NCBI GenBank assembly: GCA_023429135.1
Contig: JAEYWD010000007.1
Coordinates: forward strand, 31,238-95,237
Direction: 5' to 3'
Length of the DNA stretch: 64,000 nt
Source: Bacteroidota bacterium
GTDB lineage: Bacteria > Bacteroidota > Bacteroidia > Bacteroidales > JAAUTT01
In this document: piece by piece, positions 17,359 through 26,162 of the stretch
Layout: each line of letters starts with the position of its first letter
How positions within the stretch are numbered: position 1 is the stretch's first letter
The notes under the pieces: model-generated
Seen by the model: the letters and a program-made list of their open reading frames with translations, nothing else
Database searches by the model: none
What the model was told of the DNA's origin: nothing
Made by a program: the position numbers and the translations under genes

Positions 17359-18750
17359 ATGAATAAGCGATTTATTCACTTGAGGTTTATTTTTTTTATT
17401 GTACTAATTACTTTTTTAAGCCTCGTCACCAGTTTACCAGCCTATACGGCTTCTGAAAAAGAACCAGGAGAAACTGCATTAAATCGTGAAAGGGTTTATG
17501 AAAAAAAAATTTTATGGGGCGAAAGATTCTACAGCCTCCATCTTAATGCACTTGCGCTTAAACAATTCGAAAAAGCAAGCAAAATAAAACCTGGTGCTTA
17601 TTTCCCAAAATATAGAATTGAACAGCTTACTATAAGACTTAACCGGTCGCAAAACAAATTTGTAAGCGAATATATTTTCGACTTCAACAAGCCTGGTTTC
17701 CTTATTACTGCGCTTATTCTTGTTATCCTCTTCTCACTTACCTCGATGGTTATAGCTCTAGCTTCAGCCTTAATTAACCGGGATAACATGATGCGTACAG
17801 AGAAGAGGATGCAATACCTGAGAGAAGAATATCAGACAATGCTGGTGAATTATCTTTTCGCCACTGATATAGATAAAGAGTTTATTTCTAATATCAGAAA
17901 AATATCTTCAAAGAAATTTAACCGCCGGGTTTTGATTGACCAAATGATTGACCTCAGTATAACCCTTACCGGGGATGAAAAGGAACGACTAAAAAATTTA
18001 TATCTGCTTCTTGGACTGGATAACGACTCACACCGAAAAGCCATGAACCGCAAATGGCATATTAAGGCAAAAGGATTCCGGGAACTTGCTTTTATGAACA
18101 TCCCCAGCGCAAATAAAGAAATTAAACGATGCCTCACATCACGGAACGATATTCTCAGAATGGAAGCCCAATTTGCAATGATCAGGCTTTATCCTGACAA
18201 TGCGTTTGAATTTCTTGATAACTTAAAAAAGGAATATACTCTTTGGGAACAGTTAAACGTTTACGAAACCATTACTTTTCACCAGCTCAACCTTCCCAAT
18301 TTTGATCATTTACTTAAATCGGCAAACGAATCCATTGTAATGTTTTCGCTTCGAATGATCAAAATATTTCAGCTCCGAAAGACATTTAATGCAATGCTGG
18401 AATTACTTTCCCATAAAAGTGCCGAAATACGGCATATGACTATTCATGTGATGGGATCTCTAAAAATACATGACTGCCTGCCACATCTAAAACGCATTTA
18501 TAAAACTGAGACCTACGAGAATTGCGTGGAAATCATAAAAGCAATAGCAAGTATAAACGACGAAAGCATGTTAGGTTTTCTGAAACTTGTTCTGGATAAG
18601 GAAGATGACGTTCAACTCCAAATTGAAGCGGCTATGGCTATAAATAAGCTTGGAGTAAAGGGCTCAGATACTTTGAGCAAACTTCTTACATCCGATTATA
18701 AGAACTATCAGATTATAGTGAAACACGTGCTTGATAAACGAATTAATTGA
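17359..18750 (+). CDS. Membrane protein with cytoplasmic HEAT-like repeats
   Basis: About 463 residues from ATG 17359 (MNKRFIHLRFIFF); an ATG 12 bp earlier is the alternative. Order: an N-terminal hydrophobic segment/signal (8-30), a short TPR-like periplasmic loop ('ALALKQFEKASKIKPGAYFPKYRIEQL'), a transmembrane helix ('FLITALILVILFSLTSMVIALASALI'), then about 310 residues of helical repeats of HEAT type ('HKSAEIRHMTIHVMGSLKIHDCLPHLKRIYK', 'DVQLQIEAAMAINKLG'). HEAT arrays bind proteins. The stop codon overlaps the next start in TGATG, so it is translationally coupled to the GT2 synthase and is probably its partner or regulator. Confidence 0.75.
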   Translation: MNKRFIHLRFIFFIVLITFLSLVTSLPAYTASEKEPGETALNRERVYEKKILWGERFYSLHLNALALKQFEKASKIKPGAYFPKYRIEQLTIRLNRSQNKFVSEYIFDFNKPGFLITALILVILFSLTSMVIALASALINRDNMMRTEKRMQYLREEYQTMLVNYLFATDIDKEFISNIRKISSKKFNRRVLIDQMIDLSITLTGDEKERLKNLYLLLGLDNDSHRKAMNRKWHIKAKGFRELAFMNIPSANKEIKRCLTSRNDILRMEAQFAMIRLYPDNAFEFLDNLKKEYTLWEQLNVYETITFHQLNLPNFDHLLKSANESIVMFSLRMIKIFQLRKTFNAMLELLSHKSAEIRHMTIHVMGSLKIHDCLPHLKRIYKTETYENCVEIIKAIASINDESMLGFLKLVLDKEDDVQLQIEAAMAINKLGVKGSDTLSKLLTSDYKNYQIIVKHVLDKRIN

Positions 18751-20183
18751 TGGACATTTTTTTTGATATACTATCCTACATTGTAAATAACTTTATACTT
18801 GGGTTAACCATTGTAATTTTTTCATCCTATTTAATCCTTGCACTGGTTTCGGCCATTGCGCTCCGCAAATATTTAAGAAAAAACAGCTTTATCGATTATA
18901 ATAATATAATCCTCGCTCCTGTTACTCCATCGATATCGGTTATTGCACCAGCCTACAACGAGGAAAAATCCATTGTTGACAATATACGCGCATTGCTGGC
19001 TCTATACTACAACAATTTCGAAGTAACGGTAGTTAACGACGGAAGCACCGACAATACATTTAAGACAGTTATAGAAGCTTTTGATATGGAGCGGGTAAAT
19101 TACTTTTTCGACTATCGGATTCCTTGTGAAAGAATCAGAGGAATTTACAAGTCGAGGAACCGTTCATTCAAAAAGTTAACATTTATTGATAAAGTAAACG
19201 GAGGAAAAGCCGATGCCCTGAATGCCGGTATCAACATATCAAAGAATCAGCTTATTTGCAGTATCGATGTAGATTCTATTATGGAACCCGATGCACTTTT
19301 GAAACTTGTGAAACCTTTTATGGAGGAAGGAAACAAAAAAGTCATTGGTACAGGTGGAGTAATCCGAATTGCAAATTCCTGCCAGATAGAAAATGGGCAG
19401 ATTAAACGAATCCACCTGCCGCGGAAGTTTCTTCCACGTGTACAGGTTCTTGAGTATACCCGGGCCTTTTTAATGGCCCGTATGGCCTGGGGAAAATTAA
19501 ACGGGTTGCTGCTTATATCGGGAGCATTGGGAATGTTTGATAAAGAAACAGTAATCAAATGCGGAGGTTACAGTACAAGCACCGTTGGTGAAGATATGGA
19601 ACTTGTGGTACGTATGCGAAGGTATATGGCCGAACAAAAGCAAAAATACGAGGTTATCTATATTCCCGATCCGCTGGTTTGGACCGAAGTCCCTTCAACA
19701 CTTAAGGTTCTGGGCCGACAGCGAAACCGGTGGACAAGAGGTACCATGGAAACCTTGTTTAAACATAAAGTTTTATTCATGAACCCACGGTATGGAATCT
19801 TCGGGATGCTTGGATATACTTATTGGCTTTTGTTCGAATGGATGGCCCCTGTGATCGAATTTCTGGGATTACTCTATTTTACCTTGCTGGTGATATTTGA
19901 CCAGCCCAACTGGTATTTTTTCCTTTTATTGTTTGTATTCGTTTATACTTTCGCTGTTTCTCTGAGCACCTGGGCTTTGCTTTTCGAAGAATTAACCTAT
20001 CATAAATACGAAAAGCGCCGTGATGTTTTGAAATTATTCCTTACAGCCTTAGTTGAACCCATATTTTATCATCCACTCACCGTTTTTTGGGCAGTGCGGG
20101 GAAACATCGACTACATGCGCGGAGTCCGTTCGTGGGGTAAAATGGACCGGGTTGGATTTCAGCATACCAAGGGAAGGATATAA
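18750..20183 (+). CDS. Processive family 2 glycosyltransferase (PgaC/cellulose-synthase-like)
   Basis: 477 residues. Two N-terminal membrane segments (about 10-38), then a GT-A catalytic domain: 'VIAPAYNEEKS', Asp97 in 'VVNDGSTD', 'GGKADALNAG', the DxD-like Asp173/Asp175 in 'CSIDVDS', 'TVGEDMELV' (Glu281-Asp282) and 'QRNRW' (324-328), the Q-x-x-R-W motif of processive synthases. Three to four C-terminal membrane helices follow ('YWLLFEWMAPVIEFLGLLYFTLLVIF' and on). It should polymerise and export a beta-linked polysaccharide from a UDP-sugar. I use ATG 18750, which overlaps the HEAT stop (TGATG). A terminator follows. Confidence 0.88.
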   Translation: MDIFFDILSYIVNNFILGLTIVIFSSYLILALVSAIALRKYLRKNSFIDYNNIILAPVTPSISVIAPAYNEEKSIVDNIRALLALYYNNFEVTVVNDGSTDNTFKTVIEAFDMERVNYFFDYRIPCERIRGIYKSRNRSFKKLTFIDKVNGGKADALNAGINISKNQLICSIDVDSIMEPDALLKLVKPFMEEGNKKVIGTGGVIRIANSCQIENGQIKRIHLPRKFLPRVQVLEYTRAFLMARMAWGKLNGLLLISGALGMFDKETVIKCGGYSTSTVGEDMELVVRMRRYMAEQKQKYEVIYIPDPLVWTEVPSTLKVLGRQRNRWTRGTMETLFKHKVLFMNPRYGIFGMLGYTYWLLFEWMAPVIEFLGLLYFTLLVIFDQPNWYFFLLLFVFVYTFAVSLSTWALLFEELTYHKYEKRRDVLKLFLTALVEPIFYHPLTVFWAVRGNIDYMRGVRSWGKMDRVGFQHTKGRI

Positions 20184-20185
20184 AA

Positions 20186-20216
20186 AAAACCGCTGAACAG
20201 AAATGCCAGCGGTTTT
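20186..20216. terminator. Bidirectional terminator
   Basis: 10-bp stem AAAACCGCTG/CAGCGGTTTT between convergent genes, with A and T runs on both sides, so it can serve both the GT2 gene and the minus-strand araB. Confidence 0.8.
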
Positions 20217-20234
20217 AGTTAATGCTCAATATTT

Positions 20235-21911
20235 TTACTTGAAATTATTCTCAATTAAATTTCCAAGCTTGGAATATCTTTCATAAAGTGCTTTGTACTT
20301 TGCTGCATTAGCAGGTATTGGCTTATACTCGGTTTCGAAGCCATTCCCCATAGCTTTCTGAGCGGCCTCTACATCAGGATAAACTCCGGCTACTACAGCG
20401 GCTGCCATTGCCGATCCCAACGCGCAGGCTTGTTCGCTGCGTGCGACAAGAATGGGCATATTTAAAACATCGGCTACGGTTTGCATAACGAAAGTTGATT
20501 TTTTTGCAACTCCACCTAAAGCAATTACACCATCAATGCGAACACCTTCATCAATAAAGCGGTCCACAATTTTCTTTGCACCAAAAGCAGTAGCTTCTAC
20601 CAATGCTTTAAAAATTCGTGGAGCATCCGATCCAAGATTGAGGTTTGCAATTACGCCTTTCAGGTTTTGATTCGCATCGGGAGTACGGCGGCCATTCATC
20701 CAATCGAGTGCTAAAACACCTGTTTCTTCTATAGGAAGCTTTTCAGCCGCTTTGGATAACTCGGGAATGAGGCTATCGGCAATTTCTTTTAAAAGTTTTT
20801 CACGTGTAGCATCATCAACCAGGGTCGATTTGCTTAATATTTGCTCCGTTGGCCACAGAAGAACCTTCCTGAACCATGCATAAATGTCGCCAAAAGCACT
20901 CTGACCGGCTTCCATACCCATCATTCCAGGAATGATAGAGCCATCTACCTGTCCACAAATACCTTTGATGAGTTTATTGCCAACTTCTGCAGTAGGCGCT
21001 ATTAACATGTCGCAGGTTGAAGTCCCCATAACCTTGCTAAGATAATAAGGTTTAATTTCTCCGCCTGCAGCTCCAAGATGAGCGTCGAAAGCTCCTACAC
21101 CAATAGAAACATTTTCAGTGAGCCCTAATTTTTGAGCCCATACCTTAGAAATCTTCCCAACAGATATATCGCAGGTATAAGTATCGGCAAACAAATTATT
21201 CCGAACACCTTTTAGAACCGGATCAAGCCTTACAAGAAAATCCTCAGCAGGTAATCCGTTCCAATCGGTATGCCACATCGCCTTATGACCGGCAGCGCAA
21301 CGACTTCTTTTCATACCAATAGGTTCTGTATTGCCTGTTAAAACAGCAGGTATCCAATCACAATGCTCAACCCAGGAAAAAGAGGCTTTACGAACTTTTT
21401 CATCTTCTCTTAAAACGTGAAGTATTTTAGCCCAAAACCATTCGGACGAATAAATTCCACCTTCGTATTTGGTGTAGTCTACCCCACCCCAGGTTCTGGC
21501 CAATTCGTTAATCTGATCTGCTTCTTTAACTGCAGTATGGTCTTTCCACAATACAAACATGGCATTGGGATTCTCTTCAAACCCTGGCGTCATGGCAAGT
21601 GGTATACCATTTTTATCTACCGCAATAGGAGTGGATCCTGTGGTATCAACTGAAATAGCCACCACATTGGCGCCTGCACCTGCCGGAGCTTTGGCTAAAG
21701 CTTGTTTTATTGAAGTCTCGAGACCTTCAAGGTAATCCAATGGGTGCTGACGAAACTGATTTTGAGTTGCATTGCAATATTTTCCAGCCTTCCAGCGTGG
21801 ATATTCAAAAACAGCGCTACCAACTTCTTTACCGTTGGCGGTATCAACAATGATCGAACGAACCGAATCGGTTCCGTAATCAACTCCAATTACAAATTTT
21901 GTATTACTCAT
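20235..21911 (-). CDS. araB: Ribulokinase
   Basis: 558 residues, full length FGGY kinase. It phosphorylates L-ribulose to L-ribulose 5-phosphate. Starts 'FVIGVDYGTDSVRSIIVD' (ATP phosphate-binding loop), with the AraB-typical 'AISVDTTGSTPIAVDKNGIPLAM', 'WKDHTA', 'WVEHCDWIPAVLTG', 'GVGAFDAHLGAAGG' (catalytic Asp) and 'ATAFGAKKIVDRF...GVIALGGVAKKS'. It is the last gene of araP-like transporter, araD, araB on the minus strand, with a 119-bp gap before it that holds a palindromic repeat. L-arabinose isomerase is not in the window. Confidence 0.96.
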   Translation of the reverse strand: MSNTKFVIGVDYGTDSVRSIIVDTANGKEVGSAVFEYPRWKAGKYCNATQNQFRQHPLDYLEGLETSIKQALAKAPAGAGANVVAISVDTTGSTPIAVDKNGIPLAMTPGFEENPNAMFVLWKDHTAVKEADQINELARTWGGVDYTKYEGGIYSSEWFWAKILHVLREDEKVRKASFSWVEHCDWIPAVLTGNTEPIGMKRSRCAAGHKAMWHTDWNGLPAEDFLVRLDPVLKGVRNNLFADTYTCDISVGKISKVWAQKLGLTENVSIGVGAFDAHLGAAGGEIKPYYLSKVMGTSTCDMLIAPTAEVGNKLIKGICGQVDGSIIPGMMGMEAGQSAFGDIYAWFRKVLLWPTEQILSKSTLVDDATREKLLKEIADSLIPELSKAAEKLPIEETGVLALDWMNGRRTPDANQNLKGVIANLNLGSDAPRIFKALVEATAFGAKKIVDRFIDEGVRIDGVIALGGVAKKSTFVMQTVADVLNMPILVARSEQACALGSAMAAAVVAGVYPDVEAAQKAMGNGFETEYKPIPANAAKYKALYERYSKLGNLIENNFK

Positions 21912-21935
21912 AATATTATAATGAATAAGGCTGTA

Positions 21936-22005
21936 GGCTATAGGTCCCGATAGCTATCGGGACAGGCTTTAGAAAAAAGAATCTTCTCCCTAAAGCCTAT
22001 TAGCT
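21936..22005. repeat. Repeat with 20-bp perfect palindrome
   Basis: GTCCCGATAGCTATCGGGAC is a perfect 20-bp palindrome at 21944-21963, followed by inverted arms AGGCTTTAG (21964-21972) and CTAAAGCCT (21990-21998). A related sequence lies at 55541-55592 and a simpler AGGCTTTAGG hairpin at 53260-53309. It sits between araD and araB and could shape the mRNA there. Confidence 0.7.
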
Positions 22006-22030
22006 AAAAACCTAAACAGCTAATTAGAAA

Positions 22031-22717
22031 TTATTTTTGTCCGTAATAAGCATTAGGTCCGTGCTTGCGCATGTAATGCTTGTCGAGCAAGTATTGATCG
22101 ATGCCTTTTACATCGTTCATAGTGAGTGTGTGATGCGCCATTTTGGATACCTGCTCCAGAACCACGGCATTGTGAACGGCGTTGTGAGCATCGGTTCCCC
22201 AGGAAAAAGGACCATGCCCGTTAACAATCACCGATGGGATTGCCAATGAGTCGATATTCCTAAAAGCTTCTACTATAACATTTCCAGTTTCCACTTCGTA
22301 ACTTTCCTGAATTTCTTTTTCAGTAAGTTTACGGGTACAGGGAATGTCTCCATAGAAGTAGTCGGCATGCGTTGTTCCCAGGGCTGGAATGGGAATTCCA
22401 GCTTGAGCCCAGCTCGTTGCCCATTCAGAATGAGTATGCACAACTCCACCTACTTTGGGAAAAGCTTTGTAAAGAACAAGATGGGTTGGAGTATCGCTTG
22501 AAGGTTTATATTTTCCTTCCACCACTTTCCCGTCCATGTCAACAATTACCATGTCCTCCGGCTTCATGTCGTCATACGACACTCCGCTGGGTTTGATGGC
22601 AATAAGTCCTTTTTCACGATCTATGCCACTTACATTTCCCCAGGTAAAAATGACCAGGCCATATTTTACAAGGTCGATGTTCGCCTTAAAAACCTCTTCT
22701 TTCAGTTGCTCGAGCAT
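22031..22717 (-). CDS. araD: L-ribulose-5-phosphate 4-epimerase
   Basis: About 228 residues from ATG 22717 (MLEQLKEEVFKAN). It interconverts L-ribulose 5-phosphate and D-xylulose 5-phosphate. Class II aldolase-fold features are 'TWGNVSGIDREKGLIAIKPSGVSYDDM', 'VVEGKYKPSSDTPTHLVLYKAFP', zinc ligands 'VVHTHSEWA' and 'VNGHGPFSWG', and the AraD-specific 'ALGTTHADYFYGDIPCTR'. An upstream extension to 22789 overlaps the transporter gene and gives a Cys-rich hydrophobic leader that is not part of the family. It starts 5 bp after the transporter stop. Confidence 0.96.
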   Translation of the reverse strand: MLEQLKEEVFKANIDLVKYGLVIFTWGNVSGIDREKGLIAIKPSGVSYDDMKPEDMVIVDMDGKVVEGKYKPSSDTPTHLVLYKAFPKVGGVVHTHSEWATSWAQAGIPIPALGTTHADYFYGDIPCTRKLTEKEIQESYEVETGNVIVEAFRNIDSLAIPSVIVNGHGPFSWGTDAHNAVHNAVVLEQVSKMAHHTLTMNDVKGIDQYLLDKHYMRKHGPNAYYGQK

Positions 22718-22722
22718 CGCTT

Positions 22723-24471
22723 TTACCAGAAATAAATATAGAATAAAGCACAAAATATAACAACCCCTGCGGAAGCAACCACATCCCATACATTCCAGCT
22801 TTTCCTGATCAGAGCTTTGTAGTCTTTTGAGAAAGTAACAAACTCAACCTGTTTTGGAGTAGGTTTGGGAGTGAAGAAGGATACAACAACCATCATCAGT
22901 ATGATAAATACAAGCAACCATATCTCAAAAATAAGCCAGTTTGTCTGCCAAAACCACGTTGTAGTTTCCCAGTACCATCCTGTCATTACGTCTTTACCAC
23001 TATTCGTAAGGATGTTAGTCAATAGACGCACCATACCAATAATAAAGCCCACTATCATACCAAATTCACCTGCTTTAGGTGTAATTTTTTTGGAGAATAT
23101 ACCCATTACAAATACTGCCACCATAGCCGGCGCTAACAACGATTGAATGTCCTGAAGATATCCATATAGCCCTTTATCAAAGCCCTTCATCACAGGTATC
23201 CATGCAATACCAAGTATCACAACTACAACCGTCGCAATACGGCCTATCATAACGTACCTTGCCTCACTCTTACCTTTAAACAAAGGCTTATAAAAGTCTT
23301 CGGTAAACAAAGTAGCACAGGAGTTAAAGAATGCCGCCAAAGAAGCAACTAATGCTGATATAAAGCCAATTGTAACAATACCTTTCACACCGACAGGTAA
23401 AACAAATTTAACCATTGAGCCAAAGGCTGTATCAGAGTCTTCTAAAGAAAAACCGCTCCCGGGACGAGCTGCCAGCGCGGCAGCTATCATACCTGGTATG
23501 AGAAACATGAATACTGGTAATAATTTGAAATAACCAGCGGCAATTGTCCCTCTACGTGCACGTTTCATTACAACATCATTAGCCTCGCCTTTAGATTGGC
23601 CGAGTACACGTTGAACAATGTGCTGGTCGGTAGCCCAATACCACAAGCCGATAATGGAAGCTCCAATAAACACCCAAAAACCAGGATACGCATCATACAT
23701 GGGATCACCTGTTTCGAAGTGAAACACGTGGTTTGTACCGTAAGCAACCCCATCTTTTCCAACATTTAAGGTTTTAGCATGTTCAATCATTGCAGTCCAG
23801 CCATGAGCAATATTACCATCTCCAAGCGCAGCTAACCCCATGAAAAGCACAAGAAATGATCCAAGGATAAGTATTGGTGTTTGTATGGCCGATAGAGTCA
23901 TTACACCTTTCATTCCTCCTAAGACGGTAAAAATCCCTGTTAACACAATTAAACCGATTGCTCCATACCAAAATGGCAAGCCAAGAAGGCTTTCCATAAA
24001 AATACCTCCTGTAAACGCGGTTACACTAACTTTAGTAAGTATGTAGGCTATAAGAGTGATAATAGAGAGCCATGAACCTGTGGTAGGAGTATATCGGTTC
24101 TTTAGGAAATCGGGCATAGTGATGATTTTTCCCAGTTTATTATTCATAAGCTGGTAGAATGGTACAAAAAGCCACCCCAAAATAAGAATCATCCATCCTT
24201 GCATTTCCCAGTGCGCCATACCTACACCAGATTTTGCACCTGTTCCTGCCAGCCCTACAAGGTGTTCCGAACCTATGTTTGCAGCAAAAATAGCTGCTCC
24301 GATGATATACCATGGTTCGCCTTTACCAAACAGATAGTCTTCGCTGCTGGCACCCTGAAGTGTCCTTTTATGCTTTTGTATTGACCGCCAAACCGCCCAG
24401 GATATGGCCAGTATGCCCACGGCCATGATGAGCCAGTCGAGCCAAATAAACTCACTTGAAGTCCAATTCAT
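22723..24471 (-). CDS. SSS-family sodium:sugar symporter (arabinose uptake candidate)
   Basis: 582 residues with about 14 transmembrane helices. Sodium/solute symporter features: 'GKGEPWYIIGAAIFAANIGSEHLVGLAGTGAKSG' (the SSS start signature), 'TMPDFLKNRY', 'VLGGMKGVMTLSAIQTPILILGS', 'WYWATDQHIVQRVLG' and 'ISALVASLAAFFNSCATLFTEDFY'. It resembles the SglT-like transporter paired with araBD in Bacteroidota, so L-arabinose (or a close pentose) with Na+ is the likely substrate. First gene of the operon downstream of the 24501 palindrome; the araD start is 5 bp after its stop. Confidence 0.9.
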   Translation of the reverse strand: MNWTSSEFIWLDWLIMAVGILAISWAVWRSIQKHKRTLQGASSEDYLFGKGEPWYIIGAAIFAANIGSEHLVGLAGTGAKSGVGMAHWEMQGWMILILGWLFVPFYQLMNNKLGKIITMPDFLKNRYTPTTGSWLSIITLIAYILTKVSVTAFTGGIFMESLLGLPFWYGAIGLIVLTGIFTVLGGMKGVMTLSAIQTPILILGSFLVLFMGLAALGDGNIAHGWTAMIEHAKTLNVGKDGVAYGTNHVFHFETGDPMYDAYPGFWVFIGASIIGLWYWATDQHIVQRVLGQSKGEANDVVMKRARRGTIAAGYFKLLPVFMFLIPGMIAAALAARPGSGFSLEDSDTAFGSMVKFVLPVGVKGIVTIGFISALVASLAAFFNSCATLFTEDFYKPLFKGKSEARYVMIGRIATVVVVILGIAWIPVMKGFDKGLYGYLQDIQSLLAPAMVAVFVMGIFSKKITPKAGEFGMIVGFIIGMVRLLTNILTNSGKDVMTGWYWETTTWFWQTNWLIFEIWLLVFIILMMVVVSFFTPKPTPKQVEFVTFSKDYKALIRKSWNVWDVVASAGVVIFCALFYIYFW

Positions 24472-24500
24472 TGAATTAGTTAATTAAGAGTTAGTTACAA

Positions 24501-24550
24501 ATTAAGTGTAAAATTTATACTTAATTCAAAAGTATAAATATTTTTTATAC
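24501..24550 (-). promoter_or_regulatory. Operator/promoter region of the arabinose operon
   Basis: 24501-24525 is a 25-bp near-perfect palindrome with half ATTAAGTGTAAA; only one base pair breaks symmetry besides the centre. A second dyad, GTATAAA-N5-TTTATAC, lies at 24532-24550. On the minus strand a TACTTTTG box (24534-24527, matching TAnnTTTG) sits between them, with a TTTG 15 nt upstream. The large palindrome would cover the transcription start, as expected for a repressor such as the AraR encoded next door. The 12-bp half ATTAAGTGTAAA recurs at 28673-28684. Confidence 0.6.
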
Positions 24551-24586
24551 AAAAAACATTTCTTTTAAAAACCTTGAAAAATTTAA

Positions 24587-25330
24587 CTAAATACCGAATT
24601 CTTCAGTTGACGAAACCTTAATTAGATTATCTTTTTTAACCTTGAAATGAAATAACAATCCCTTTTCAGTATATAAAAGATATTTTTCTTTATTGAATTT
24701 GTAATAAAAAGCGCCCTTTTTCGATGATTCCTTTTCTTTTTCGTCGAGTTTATCAAGAAGGCCTATTTCGAGAATACGTTTGCGGAAGTTGCGCTTGTCG
24801 AGTTGCTCCTGGTTAATAGCTTCATAAAGATTCTGGAGTTGGGGCAGGGTAAATTTCTCGGGTAAAAGTTCGAATCCGATAGGTTTGCGCACAATTTTAC
24901 TGCGAAGGGTAGCCAAAGCCTTATTTACCATTTTGTTATGATCGAAGATTAGTTTGGGTACATTATTTATCGATACCCACTGCGCTCCATGAGCCTCAGC
25001 TAATTTACGGTCGTTCTCGTCAACTTTAATAAGAGCATAATACGTAACGGAAATAGTCCTTTCGCCCGAATCGCGGTTAACATCTCCGTAAGTATAAAGC
25101 TGTTCCATATAAATATCGTTCAGTCCCGTGAGTTGATGCAGGATTCTTCTTGCGCCGTCGTCGAGACTTTCGCTTTTATCGAGGAATCCTCCCATAAGCG
25201 ACCACTCTCCCTTAGCTGGTTCGAATTTTCGCTTCAGTAAAAGTAGCTTTAACTCACCACCTTCAAACCCAAAAATAATGCAATCGAGTGCAACATAATG
25301 CTTGTCGTAATTCGAATAATAATTTCCCAT
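24587..25330 (-). CDS. araR: Nudix-family transcriptional regulator of L-arabinose utilisation (AraR type)
   Basis: 247 residues. The N-terminal Nudix fold (about 10-150) contains 'GGFLDKSESLDDGARRILHQLTGL' at 47-70, where the catalytic REUxEE is R62-I-L-H-Q-L, so hydrolase residues are lost. The C-terminal ~90 residues form a winged helix ('FTLPQLQNLYEAINQEQLDKRNFRKRILEIGLL'). This architecture is that of the Bacteroides AraR/NrtR-like regulators, in which the dead Nudix domain binds the sugar. It lies immediately upstream of the transporter-araD-araB operon in the same direction. It is expected to repress until arabinose binds. A weak AGTG/CACT dyad precedes its own start. Confidence 0.85.
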   Translation of the reverse strand: MGNYYSNYDKHYVALDCIIFGFEGGELKLLLLKRKFEPAKGEWSLMGGFLDKSESLDDGARRILHQLTGLNDIYMEQLYTYGDVNRDSGERTISVTYYALIKVDENDRKLAEAHGAQWVSINNVPKLIFDHNKMVNKALATLRSKIVRKPIGFELLPEKFTLPQLQNLYEAINQEQLDKRNFRKRILEIGLLDKLDEKEKESSKKGAFYYKFNKEKYLLYTEKGLLFHFKVKKDNLIKVSSTEEFGI

Positions 25331-25404
25331 AGTAATAAAGTGCCTTTTTTACACTAAAAACGTGCTAAGGTAATACAAATATGACTAAATCAAAGTTTTA
25401 AATT

Positions 25405-25435
25405 TAAAAAAAGCCATCCGAAAACAGATGGCTTT
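25405..25435 (-). terminator. Terminator after DUF1080 gene
   Basis: 8-bp stem AAGCCATC/GATGGCTT with an 8-nt loop. On the minus strand it is followed by a T run. It separates the gal/GH43 genes from araR. Confidence 0.8.
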
Positions 25436-25454
25436 ACTAATACTTATTAACAGT

Positions 25455-26147
25455 TTAAGGCAGTTTAAATATCTGAATGTTTCTGAAAACAACTTCATAA
25501 CCTTCCGACTCCAGGCAGATATAACCTTTCTTGCGATCGACCTTTACACCATTTACAAACTTACCGTTTACGGCTAGTTTAATAGTACCGTCAACGCAAA
25601 CAAGATCGTAGGCGTTCCATTCGCCTTTGCCTTTACAACGGAATTCTACAGGAAAGCTTTTATTCCCGTTTGGATTATCGGCAACGATTGGCACTCCTCC
25701 CATGCCGAACATTTCTCCATGAACACGGGCTTCGGGCGGAGCTACACCGTCTTTTATATTCAGCTTTATAAAATCGAGTTCGAGCATTTGAGCTTCCACT
25801 CCGTCTGGTAAACCTTTAGGGCCAGGTTCAGCTTTGCTCCAAACAAAAACTCCCGAGTTTCCTCCGGCTACATTGTGTTTCCATTCCACATGCAACACAA
25901 AATTCTCGTACTCATTTTTTGTGCGAACAACGCCAATAGGATTACCAGTGCAAATCAACTCTTTGCCCTGAACTTTCCAGGTATCTCCTTTGGTACTCAC
26001 CTGAAACCATTGTACAGGCTGTGCTTTCGCTTTCTTACCAGTAATTACTGATGGTAATACCTCTCCAAAGGTAAATAATGGTTGTTGTGCCAAGACTCCA
26101 CCAACAATCAGAACCATAAATATTACGGCACTGTATATTCTCTTCAT
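25455..26147 (-). CDS. Secreted DUF1080 / 3-keto-disaccharide hydrolase-family protein
   Basis: 230 residues with a signal peptide (MKRIYSAVIFMVLIVGGVLAQQ). A single concanavalin-like beta-sandwich of the DUF1080 (PF06439) family: 'WKVQGKELICTGNPIGVVRTKNEYENFVLHVEWKH', 'GNSGVFVWSKAE', 'GVEAQMLELDF', 'GEWNAYDLVCVDGTIKLAVNGKFVNG' and 'GYICLESEGYEVVFRNIQI'. Members act on 3-keto-glucosides made by Gfo/Idh/MocA dehydrogenases, or only bind glycans. It is the last gene after galM (15 bp apart). Several Gfo/Idh/MocA proteins are encoded elsewhere in the window. Confidence 0.85.
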   Translation of the reverse strand: MKRIYSAVIFMVLIVGGVLAQQPLFTFGEVLPSVITGKKAKAQPVQWFQVSTKGDTWKVQGKELICTGNPIGVVRTKNEYENFVLHVEWKHNVAGGNSGVFVWSKAEPGPKGLPDGVEAQMLELDFIKLNIKDGVAPPEARVHGEMFGMGGVPIVADNPNGNKSFPVEFRCKGKGEWNAYDLVCVDGTIKLAVNGKFVNGVKVDRKKGYICLESEGYEVVFRNIQIFKLP

Positions 26148-26162
26148 GCAAAAAGTTTCTTA

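Noticed and set aside
22717..22789. N-terminal extension of AraD to 22789
   Set aside because: It lies inside the transporter gene and gives a Cys-rich hydrophobic leader foreign to the family.
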